A DNA stretch of 64,000 nt from Quercus robur. Taxonomy: Eukaryota > Streptophyta > Magnoliopsida > Fagales > Fagaceae. Positions 22,985-32,797 of this stretch are shown here, one piece after another. The notes under the pieces are model-generated. The model made no database searches. It had not been told where the DNA came from and saw only the letters and a program-made list of their open reading frames with translations. Position 1 is the first letter of the stretch, and every line of letters starts with the position of its first letter. The stretch lies in the NCBI RefSeq assembly GCF_932294415.1, contig NC_065539.1:31622001-31686000 (forward strand), given 5' to 3'. A program made the translations under genes and the position numbers.

Positions 22985-23200
22985 ATGATTAAAACTTGGA
23001 TATATATATATATATATATAGATGAAATGATTAAATCATGAATTCAAACACTTGGCTGCATTGATCAATAAGATAATAATAGTGTTATTTTTTCAAAGAA
23101 TAATTAAATTTAAAACAAGGTGTTCGAATTCAATTAGAAAACTTAATATACTTCACCCAAGGTACGCATTGTATATATAAGTTTTACCCTGAAATCATAA
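22985..23200. mobile_element. Inverted-repeat MITE, family D copy 1
   Basis: Inverted motifs: GAATTCAAACACTTGG at about 23039, and ...GTTCGAATTCAATTAG then CAAGGTACGCATTGTATAT and AAGTTTTACCC at 23120-23190. The right part matches 50395-50447 (GAATTCAATT...AAGGTAC...AAGTTTTACCC), defining a family. A (TA)n run lies at 23001-23021. Confidence 0.45.
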
Positions 23201-23439
23201 AATGTAAAATCATTAATTAATTATGTACGCATAGTAGCAGTTTTCCCATCTTTTTTAGACAACATATATAGCAAGGGTACGGAATTATATTTTTCTGAAT
23301 ATAAGTGTAGCACATTAGATTGGAGAGCATTTCTCATAAACAGACGTTATTAGTTTGAAAGTTTGAATCTCTTACTCAAGGCTAAAACTCATTTATGGAG
23401 GAAAAAAAATGCATTGTGACTTTTAAGTTGGCGTTAAAT

Positions 23440-23795
23440 CAAGCATTGCACTTTGCATCCTAAATTATAACCCACTTTGCATCCCGCCGTCAATTATGCC
23501 GTTATCTTGGATGACATTATGTAAAAAGATCTAATTATCCTTGTCTTCAATCCCTTAGAAACAAATGAAAAATTATCCTTTGTTAATTGTTACCCTAAAC
23601 TATAGTCTCAGTTATATTTTGTACCATAAATTTTGCTTTTCATCTAAAATAACGGCAGAATTAATGGCGAGGTGCAAAGTGTAGCATGAGTTATAGTTTA
23701 GGGTGCTAACTGTGCACTTTGAAAGTTTAGAGTGCAACGTGTAATTAGGGATATAATTTAGGGTGACAATGTGTAATAACCCTCTAAAAAATAAA
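23440..23795. mobile_element. Inverted-repeat element, Mutator-MITE-like
   Basis: The left arm (23445-23515: TGCATCCTAAATTATAACCC, CATCCCGCCGTCAATTATGC, CGTTATCTTGGATGA) pairs with the right arm (about 23645-23730: GGCGAGGTGCAAAG, AACGGCAGAATTAATGG, GTTATAGTTTAGGGTGC). It resembles plant MULE-type MITEs with long TIRs. Outer ends and target duplication are not resolved. Confidence 0.5.
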
Positions 23796-23799
23796 AAAT

Positions 23800-24370
23800 A
23801 ATAATAATCGGTAATCATGAAGATGGCTTGTTGAAGGCCGGTTGAAAATCAATTTAGCTAGCATCTAATAAATTCCAAAACTTGTGTATGGCCATTGTCA
23901 TGCCACATTATAATAAAGTACAACAACACTTGAAGTTAACCCCAATATTATTCTTTTTGGCGCAAACCATGTTAAAAAAGATAAACAAAGGTTTAGCTAT
24001 GTGTTGTCTGGGCCTTCATGCAAGTCAACTACGGATAAATGGATACAAAGATAGAAGAAATATGATAAATGTTTTGCCTTTTGTATTATGTTGGCCTGAT
24101 TAATAGGAATCCTTGACCATAGACACAATCAACATGCAAGGACTTTGATTAGTTAAATTTGTAAAAGCAAGGAGGAAAAGGAAGATTAAAAGAAAAACAA
24201 ACGCCCTCCAAAGGCAAAAAGCTAAGTCTTATCATGCTAGCTGGTCGAATGCATAATTCAAATCTTATCTTATAATTGGTGTGAAATAGGAATATGAAAT
24301 CTCACTAAAACTAGATCTTGTGAAATAAATGCTCTAGGAATGCTTGTTGCCTAATTACGTCTGCGATGCA
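23800..24370. other. Intergenic, no gene seen
   Basis: No frame with recognisable domains and no repeat structure noted. Confidence 0.4.
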
Positions 24371-24386
24371 TAAGACCATGCATCAT

Positions 24387-24610
24387 TTGTTTTTTTTTGA
24401 TCAACAGAACATGCCATCTCACAAAATTGTTAGTGGTAGTTGGAGACGCGGAGCTCTATATAAACACTAAGAACTACACACACACCTGATGTGGGACATA
24501 AGCCCAGTTTTTTTTTATCAACAGAACACGCCATCTCACAAAACTGCTAACGGCAGTTGGAGATGCAGAGCTCTATATAAACACTAATAACTACACTCAC
24601 GCACCTGATG
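24387..24610 (-). mobile_element. Dimeric retroposon (SINE-like) with 15-bp target duplication
   Basis: Flanked by the exact direct repeat AAGACCATGCATCAT at 24372-24386 and 24611-24625. On the minus strand it ends in an A-rich tail (AAAAAAAAACAA at the left border). It consists of two ~110-bp monomers with period 117 bp: 'tcaacagaacatgcc...ggagctctatataaacacta...cacctgatg' appears twice. The internal A-run at 24509-24517 marks the first monomer's tail. A long target duplication plus poly(A) means LINE-type retroposition. I saw no box A/B, so its origin is open. Confidence 0.65.
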
Positions 24611-24625
24611 AAGACCATGCATCAT

Positions 24626-26440
24626 AGATCATAGTGTCTGCTTACATTTACATGCGGTTGTGGCAGTTAGATTTAGAGTGCAAAACACCCAATTCAAACA
24701 TGAACTACGATGTACATATGGCCCAAAAAATTAACTAAAAGTTTCTCACTTTTGAGTCCTACACTCCTACTCAGTAGTCAGTACTCATACTCATTAAGCC
24801 AAATTGAATTCCATAGTTTGTGCACACTGCACCATAGTCTAAAACTCTTGAATAATATATATATATATATATAGCTCACTTACTGTTACAAGAGAATTTT
24901 GGACACGAAGATTTGCTATAGTTAATGTACGAGCTAGAAGAAGTTTCTCGATATAAAAGGACACAATTATGCAAATTAAAATGGTGGGGCAAAAAGATAG
25001 AAACAGTGTATTTTCAGAAGTTTACTTTTGCTTGCTTTTCTGATCTTTCACGTTGTATCATTAACTTTTAGGGTAATGCTTGTCAATTGTAATTTAATAT
25101 ATGCTCGTGCCGCATTTCCTTTTTCTTTTTTCTTTCCTTTCTTTTCTTTCTTTTCCATCTTTTTCTTTTTCTATTTTCATTTTTTCTTTGAGGATGACGT
25201 TTATGATGTTTATGCATGATTTCACTTTATCAAGCATATTTTGTTGATATTTTTTTCCCCAAAAAATCAAATGTTGTAGGTAGTTTACTGAATGACATTT
25301 TTCCTGTATAATTTTCTGGATGATGAGTCATATAACTCATAAGGCCGGGAAAAAAATAGTTGGCCTTTATTGGTTCAAAAGGGGTTTTCAGCTTCATGCC
25401 AGTTTGTCTATACTTTAATACATATCAAAGGCTTTGGTCCATGAGATTCTCATTTTCACACAGAAAATGCTATTAAAATAAAGTTAATCAGTAATATTAA
25501 ATCTTTTCTACCTTGAATCTTGTATTTATTGGAAATAATTATTGTTAATTACTCAATATAGTTCTTTTTTTTTTTTCATCGCTCTTTTATTTCATTTTTT
25601 TTAGTTCGGCTGTAGAATCAAACTTGAAGTATAGATTCAAACTTGCCCAAAAAAAAAAAAAAATGGTGTCATGTGTGTAGCCGGTAAAGGAAAATTAGTA
25701 GCCTTGCCAAGGCATGTGATGATGTTATCATACTATAACAATGGTGTATGCATAAACACTGTTAAGGATAAATTTTTCACACCACATGATTTCATTTCAT
25801 TGGCAACCCGTACCACATCAACATTATTATGGATTTTGAGAAAATCTCTTTTAAAGCCCAAAAGAGCCCATATTTACACAAAAATGCGTCAAAACCCATG
25901 GTTCAAGCTCATAGCACATCATCTCATTTTTGGCTCATGATCCAAGCTCATGAGTCTCATCAGAGGAATTTTGGAAGTCGTGATTTGGAAGGCCAAGAAA
26001 TATGTTCAGTAAAGCTCTAGTGGTTCAAAGTTGATAAAAGAAAACATGTTGCTTAGCATGTCTTCCCCAATTTCCTGAACTCTAATGGGTCAGTGTACAA
26101 TAGGTAACATTTGGTAAGCTTCTTATATCACATAACACTTAAAATGATAAAACTCCTCATACTTTTTACATAAAAATTAATGTCCATCATATAATATAAG
26201 TTTAAAAATGTAATTATATCACTTCATATTAATTATATTATTATTTTCATTTACATCAATCCCAAGCACATAGCTAAATATATATTAATATCTCATATCT
26301 AGCATTAAATGCTCCCCTTACTCTTCAAGATATACAAAGAGACTATAATTACATCTCTAAAATTTCATCAAATATCAACCAACTAGTCTATTACTTATCA
26401 AAATTATATATGGATTAAACATATAATTTTCCAAAAGAGG
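24626..26440. other. Intergenic, no gene seen
   Basis: Contains (TA)n at 24857-24874, a pyrimidine-rich tract at 25110-25185 and A-run 25650-25663. The open frame at 25671-25940 has no recognisable domain and no coding context. No supported gene. Confidence 0.4.
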
Positions 26441-26464
26441 AAATTTAGCCAAAAATACTAGCAA

Positions 26465-26628
26465 CAGCTCCAGCAGAAGCTGCAACAACTCCAACAGAAG
26501 CTACAACAGCTCCAGCAGAAGCTGCAACAACTCCAGCAGAAGCTACAACAGCTCCAACAGAAGCTACAACAGCTCCAGCAGAAGCTGCAACAGCTCCAGC
26601 AGCAACTGCAATAGCTTCGGTAGCAATT
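26465..26628. repeat. 18-bp minisatellite
   Basis: About nine units of a GCTCCAGCAGAAGCTGCA-type repeat, alternating GCA/ACA and GCT/ACT. In one plus frame it reads as Ala/Pro/Thr/Glu repeats ending in TAG, but an upstream in-frame TAG with no Met in between argues against translation. It lies just left of the Mutator-like element. Diverged 'gcagctac...acagctgtaacagcaacccc' words appear on the other side at 29785-29835. Confidence 0.75.
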
Positions 26629-26873
26629 TAGGTAGTTGACACATGTCCTAAAATGACATCACTTGCCCATTAATGTCCAATCCCAGCAGCTTGCTGTCAT
26701 ACCCAAAGAAGTAAGGGTCTAATAAAAGAAATCATACAATTTTAAGCTAAGATCCTTAGCCTCCAATTGCAATACCAGAAATAGGAAGGTCCGGATTTTT
26801 TTTGAAAATAACTATAAAAGCCAAACTATTTTATTAGTTAGCCAAGGTTTGAAATTATTTTGGAATCTAACAA

Positions 26874-27660
26874 ATCGAGTGTTTTACTATCGATTTTGGG
26901 TTATAAATCGAGTACATCATACTCGATTTCCCAGTTGCGCCAGCAGCTGAGCTGGAGGATCTGTCCATGTAGGCTTGGAAATCGAGTCTAATAGACTCAG
27001 TTTTTGTTTATAGAAATCGAGTCTACTGGACTCGGTTTTCGTTCATGGAAATCGATTATGTCATATAGAAATCGAGCCCTAAAGAAGCAACAATGCAAAA
27101 ACTCAGCAACCCAGGCGCCGATTCTGACCAAACTTCGGTGGCGAAAGCTTCAGGCGATGGAAATCAAATCGGATGTGTGGTTTCTCACCGCTGCTCCAGT
27201 GGAAGAAAGAAGCAACGATGCAAAAACCCAACAACCCATGTGCCGATTCTGACCAAACCCAAGCGGCGAAAGCTTCAGGCGATGGAAATCAGATCGGACG
27301 TGTGGTTTCTCGCCACCACTCCAGTGGAGGAGAAGAACATGTTGGAGTGGAGAGTGGGTTTGATTTTTTTTGTATTTGATTTGTTCATGGGTTTTCGGGG
27401 CTTAGAAGTGGAGAGTGGAACAACATTTGGAGAAAGTAAAAAAAGGAAAGGAAGAACAAGAAAGTCGCTCAATTGCTGAAGCAAAACTAAATTGAGTCCT
27501 ATGGACTCAATTTCTAGATGTTTGAACTTAAGTCCGTCTAACTCGAGTTCTATGTCTACGTGGACAAATTTCCACGTCAACTGCAACATGATGTTGAAAT
27601 CGAGTTTACTATACTCGATTTAGCAATCCAAAATCGAGTTTATTACACTCGAGTTGTTAG
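26874..27660. repeat. Array of short palindromes (AAATCGAGT...ACTCGATTT)
   Basis: Imperfect palindromes of 23-27 bp occur near 26875, 26903, 26979, 27015, 27484, 27597 and 27632. Arms are (A)AATCGAGT and ACTCGATT(T) with 6-8 base centres such as CTAATAG or TTACTAT. They lie in and next to both terminal repeats of the Mutator-like element. The middle holds the 125-bp duplication. Confidence 0.7.
27083..27332. repeat. 125-bp tandem duplication inside the Mutator-like element
   Basis: 'agaagcaacaatgcaaaaac...cgattctgaccaaac...gcttcaggcgatggaaatca...' at 27083 repeats at 27208 with scattered changes. Because 125 is not a multiple of three, different frames are open in the two copies. I treat the open frames here (up to 128 codons) as chance or captured sequence. 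Confidence 0.65.
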
Positions 27661-27693
27661 ATACCAAAATAGTTTCAAACCTTGGCTAACTAA

Positions 27694-29637
27694 TGTTGAG
27701 GGCCATTTGTGGAAGCCTAGCCAGACAGAAAAGCCCAATAATGAGGGCTACAAAGAATTGACAAGATAAATAACCCATTAAGCCCAAGCGGCAGGAATAA
27801 TGGATCACAGGCCCAACAAATAAATAAATGGGTCTTGAAGAGGCAAGTGAGCTCAAAGAAGCCAGAAAATAAAGAAATAGCATCCTATGGGCAGTATATG
27901 AGGTAGAAAAGTGAGAAAAAGCCATCGCAGGCCCAAGGCAATGCAAACTAAGAAAGTAAGAGGTTTATGACAGGCCCATGAACCCCAAAGATAAGAATAA
28001 GGTTATTGGGCCAGGGAAACCCAATGAAGTTAGTAAAAAGTCCATGGGAGTGTGGAATTAGCAAATGGGTCGAGGAAGCTCAAAGAAAGCAATCGGGCCA
28101 TGGATGCCCAAAGGAAAGCCCAAAAGGACATAGGAACCTATGAGTAAAAGCAAAACAGTGCCCATAACAGGCCACTGAGAAAAGTGATGAACGGCTGACC
28201 CAAAAAGAGGTCCAGTAGGATTAAATTATTATGGCAGAAATAACAGTTCAACGTAGTAGGCAATAAAGAAAATCAAAAGTGGGCCAAAGAAATGTAAAGC
28301 CCATCATCATACAAAGCCCAGCTCCTGAATGGAACGGGAAACCAAAGAAAAGCCCACATAAAGGGTCAGGAAACGCAAACGGAGAGTCTCCAGATCACGG
28401 TAGACGTATGAGCAGCAGGCAGACTCTTGGACATATCTGAAAGGGAAGCATACGCAAGGCCCAGGCACTACCAGCCTGTACCCAGCCAATATAGGACATG
28501 GTGGGGCCATGGGCCAGAGGTAAGAGGTAAAGGGGGGTATGGTTTGGTGGTAGGGGGGTATGGTTTGGTGGTGGGGAGAGGGGAAAAGATCTATTTGCGG
28601 CTCCTGCCCAAGCCCTTTTGGGAGGTACGTCTTGCTGGGATGACAGACCACCCAAAAGATGCAAGTTTGAGGGAGAGTCGTTGGGTGCATGCCTTGAGAG
28701 TGGAAAGAGAGAGCATTTATACCGTGGCAGGAAAGAAGTGTTACGGTAGAGGGAGAAATGAAACCTGCCTCTGTCTGGCAAGAGTGAGTGGCACACACCT
28801 CTGGTGGTCGGCAAGTACGCCCAGACCAGACAGAGGCAGTTAAGAGGCAAAATGGTAAAACCTTAGTCACGGCAGGCACTATAAAAAGGCTCTTGCTATG
28901 CCCTGTAAAAGGGATCGAAAAACAGAGTATTTTTACGGAGTGAAAAGAAAAACAGAGTAAGAAGAAAAGAAAAAAAGATAAGAAAGAAAACAGAGAAGAA
29001 AAGAAAGGAAACTAAGGAAAAAGGAGAGTTAGTTCAATGGGCATGCACCAATAGATCGATTTTCCTCTCTCCCCCTTCAAATCTTACTTTCTTCCAAAAC
29101 GTAAACAAGGACTCTTTCTTTTTTTGGGCAATAACCATTCAGGTCCGACTCTCTCAAAGCCATTAATCCCCACAGCAGGATCTTTTTCCTGGGAGATTAT
29201 TTGCATTGAGAAGAGGCGTTCTTTCCTCTTTGGCTTTGCTGCGGCAGACTAAGCTTAAAATTTGATTTATGCCCATTTGATTAGCTAGTATTATTTTCTG
29301 CATCTTTCTCTGTGATTGACATTATCATGATTGTAATCATGTTTTATAAGTATGGATTATATAGCCATTTGTTTAAATAGTCAAGAATATTCTGTTTTTA
29401 CTATTATTATATCTGTCTGCCGTAACTCATCTGCAACAGTTCTGCTTGCCGTAAATTTACTCTTGGCAGACAAGGCATAAGTTTGTGCACAAACCGGCTC
29501 AAGTTGAGTTACAATTAGACCGGCCCCAACTCCCTTACTCAGAAATATTCGGGCCCGTCACCGCAGAAGGTAGCCTAGCCCATTACCACAGGAGGCAGCC
29601 CAAGCCCAATACACCATACACAGAAAAGGCCCCTACA
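27694..29637 (+). mobile_element. Solo LTR, family C copy 1 (1.94 kb)
   Basis: Ends are TGTTGAGGGCC and GGCCCCTACA. The exact target duplication ACTAA lies at 27689-27693 and 29638-29642. TATA box TATAAAAAG at 28880-28888. The interior is rich in 'agcccaa/ggccca' words and matches 60652-62656 along its length: 'ggcaggaataatgga', 'gggcc', 'ctataaaa', 'gtttgtgcacaa'. Open frames on both strands at 28307-28879 lie inside it and are not genes. Confidence 0.88.
28880..28888 (+). promoter_or_regulatory. TATA box of solo LTR C1
   Basis: TATAAAAAG after GGCAGGCAC. Copy 2 has TATAAAAGG at 61921 after GGCAGGCAG, so the site is conserved between copies. Confidence 0.6.
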
Positions 29638-29692
29638 ACTAATAAAATAGTTTGGCTTTTATAGTTATTTTCAAAAAAAATCCGGAAGGTCC

Positions 29693-30465
29693 TATAAAGG
29701 TTATCTTACCATTTTCATCCAAACCATGAATTTAATGCCAAATATTTTCCTCCAGCAGAAGATGTCATCCAAATGACATCATCTAGCAGCTACTACTATA
29801 GAGCTGACAGCTGTAACAGCAACCCCAGTAGCATTAAAGTCTTAAACTTTCTTCTTTTGGCTAAAAAACAAAAACAAAAAACAAAAAAACAAAAAAAAAA
29901 AACTCACTAATGAAACCACTTACTTTATCAAAGACTTTTCCTTATTTGCTAAATTTCTCTTCAACTAATTATAATATAGTTACATACTTGGCTCTATATA
30001 AAGAGAACCAAGCTACACACTAATTCAACCACTATCCATCCCTCTCTCACCCCTTTATTTTGAAACTTCATTCACTTTGCTGCTATATCTCTAAACATCT
30101 CCATATCTTTCTTCATCTCTTTTACAAAATCCCTCTTCTTAGATAACACCTATTACACACACTACTACTCATCTCTCCCACACTTTAATATTCTGAAACT
30201 TCATCATTTTGCTAAACAAAAACACTTCTCCATCTCTTTCTCTATTTCTCTTACAATACCTCTCTTCTTAGAAAGCAACATAACTCATGACATAACATAA
30301 AAAACCACTCCAACAGTAACTATAAGCTCATGTATTTACTATATTTAACCTTCATATTATCTATCTCATACTTTCATATATTTCACAAATACATTCCTCA
30401 CAAACTATCTATACATATTTCTCACATATATTTCTAATCTGTCTTACAAACACCATATCTCACAA

Positions 30466-30515
<50 letters not shown>

Positions 30516-31600
30516 ATATATATATATTTCTTACTATCTCCATACATCTTAAAAGATGTCAAACACTCTTCTAAGAACATATTATAAAAGCTCTTCTCAT
30601 GAAAGACATATGAACATCAATACTAAGGTCTTTCTCTTAAAAGGCACAAAGACTTCATATTAAAGTCATTCTCATTGAAGACATACATTTTTAATACTTA
30701 AAGCTATTCATATGAAAGGCACAAATTTATAAAATTAAAAGCCCTTCCTATGGAAGACAATATCACTCATACTTAACTAAAAACTAAAAGAGCATTACAT
30801 AGGGAAAATCATTTAAGTGCATGATTAAAGGGGCAAACTTAACCATTTTTCCCATTTTTCCCTTTCAATCATGAAAGTAACCATGAAAGGACTCATAATA
30901 TCATACCACATCGCTGGACTCACTTCATCATGTTGCTGAAATATTATGTCCACTGCTATTATACGGCTGGAGCTAAAAACTGTGAAAATAAGTCATTATA
31001 TTTTTATCTCCAAAATTATACTATTGAGTATATTTTAATTTATTATCATTGTACTGTTGTACTTATATTATTCTACTGCTGGAATGTTATCAGCTCACTA
31101 ACGCTATACGACTGGAGCCACAAATCATATAAAGAACAAAGTGATGCTATACAGCTGGAGTAAGAAACATACAATATAAGTCAAAATCTCTCTATCTTCA
31201 AGATTACATTATTAAGTACATGTTAATTTATTGTTATTGTACCGTTGAATGCAAGTTACTTTAATATTATCTTACTATTTAATAAACATGATCTCACTGA
31301 TACTTCATTAATGAACATACATATTAATAAATTGATCTACCACCGTTACACATATATTATTTGGACATGAACTACCATTGGACACATATTTTTTTTAGAA
31401 ATGAACTACCATTGGACATATATTATTTGGACATGAACTACTGCTGGACATACCTTATTATGTTGAACATGAACCATGAATCATAGTTGGATTTGGACTA
31501 TTGGACTCATCCCATTATCGAATATATAACACTTAATTAACCCCTTTCTAATATTGGACATCACTTAATAAACATAATAATAACGTATCAACTCATCATT
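29693..31600. other. Gene-free repeat-derived stretch
   Basis: Probably one old large repeat, perhaps an LTR, since it continues the sequence left of 26784. It shows a TATA-like TCTATATAAAGAG at about 29993, a (TA)n at 30470-30527, and diverged ~55-bp units at 30590-30770 around 'ttctcatgaaagacat'. A ~187-bp repeat occurs at 30964 and 31151 ('ctggag...taagtca...taatttatt'). Three or four ~43-bp units at about 31365-31460 contain 'ttggacatgaactacc'. No gene. Confidence 0.45.
30470..30527. repeat. (TA)n microsatellite
   Basis: About 58 bp of TA repeats with a single break. Confidence 0.9.
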
Positions 31601-31639
31601 TAATCAAAACTATCATGCTAAGCATATTATTTATATATT

Positions 31640-32115
31640 TCAACCATTATCATGATTCTGAGACTTTGGGCCTTATCTATTTTGTAGGCTTAAAATGCAC
31701 CGAAAGCCATTGGTCTATGCGGCCCAATGTCGAGTTCCAAATTGGACTCCCCAAAACAAATCCGGGTCTAGCAAAGTCACACCTCCAACTAAAGACACGT
31801 GGCTACGCGTAAAAAACCGCCCCTGACACACACTATAGGAGCTACTTGGGAAGGAAAATATTTCCATGAGAGAGATATTGCCAAGTGAATAACCACAACC
31901 CATGAGAGAGATATTACAAGGGTCACAAATGTTGAAAAAGGAAAACTGCTCAAAGAATTGTATTCTCCCTAAAATGGTACCTTGTTGTCTATAAATAGGC
32001 ATAAGGTTATTAAGCAACTTCATTCCATTCCTTCCCTTTGGACAAAATTTTGACATAATTTCCACTTTCACTAGACTACCATCTACCCATTGGGACCAAT
32101 AGTGATATCACAGCC
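31640..32115 (+). mobile_element. Possible LTR end with degenerate PBS
   Basis: A CTATAAATAGGC TATA-type box at about 31990 is followed, some 110 bp later, by TGATATCACAGCC (32103-32115). That matches 11 of 13 bases of the initiator-tRNA primer site TGGTATCAGAGCC. This suggests an LTR ending near 32095. No partner LTR or target duplication was found. Confidence 0.35.
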
Positions 32116-32489
32116 AATTTTTGACATAACATCTTCAATAAAATTGTCAATTATAGCCTTGTGGTAGATATGTGTGTGGGTGTTAAATAGGATTCATCAA
32201 TATTATATGTTGTTGCATGGTCAATCCGATAAAGGTTTGATGAAATATTAACACATCAGTTTGTTATAAAAATATAATGAGATTTTGTTATAGATGTAAA
32301 AAGATCTCATATTAAAATAAGTACTTAAAAAATAAAATAACAACACTTTGTATGTTTTTATGCGTAATAATTATGATACATAATGAAATTTTATAATATC
32401 ATCTATTATCATTTCTCACTTAAAAAAAAAAAAGAAAAAAAAAATCTTTATCACTTTGGTATAAACTGGGGGCTTTGAAAGTTCATAAC

Positions 32490-32764
32490 ACCACCAAAGA
32501 GGCCCAAACTCAACGGGCTAACTATTGCGTTTGCGCGGTTGGAAACCCATTCAAATAGAGACACGTTGCCAAATGCCAACTCCAACTTTCTCTAGTACTT
32601 ACCAAAAACAAAAGAGAAACTCCAATTTTTCGGACCCCACACACCGAAAAACAAAACGAAACTTCGTCGTTTCGCTTTAAACGACGTCGTTGCGAGCCTA
32701 AAGCCGTAAAGAAACCGAAACCGAAACTCGCCCTCTTCATCGTCCCCAGGAAACCACCAGATCA

Positions 32765-32797
<33 letters not shown>
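32490..32797 (+). promoter_or_regulatory. Promoter / 5' UTR of the DUF7794-family gene
   Basis: GGCCCA (about 32501) resembles the TCP-type site II element of constitutive genes. An inverted pair CGTCGTTT (32665-32672) / AAACGACG (32679-32686) overlaps a GACGTC bZIP-type core. A (CT)n tract at 32767-32795 ends just before the ATG, as often in plant leaders. No clear TATA box. Functional roles are inferred. Confidence 0.45.

Larger units (their letters stand above)
26793..29683. mobile_element. Mutator-like element with long TIRs, interrupted by a solo LTR
   Basis: The 9-bp target duplication GGAAGGTCC lies at 26784-26792 and 29684-29692. Terminal inverted repeats start GGATTTTTTTTGAAAATAAC and continue through GCCAAACTATTTTATTAGTT, AGCCAAGGTTTGAAA and TATTTTGG to the 'atcgagt' words, well over 100 bp. 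The right TIR is split by the solo LTR at 27694-29637. Without that insertion the element is about 942 bp, too small for a transposase, and no transposase motif is visible. The interior has a palindrome array and a 125-bp tandem duplication. Confidence 0.85.

Noticed and set aside
25671..25940. 89-codon frame that could be a small gene
   Set aside because: No domain, no splice or promoter context, AT-rich flanks, and an overlapping second frame of equal quality.
26465..26628. CRISPR-like regularly spaced repeat
   Set aside because: Units are directly adjacent 18-mers without spacers, and this is a plant nuclear context.
28307..28879. Open frames of 138-190 codons on both strands
   Set aside because: They overlap each other, lie entirely in solo LTR C1 across its promoter region, and are not preserved in copy C2.
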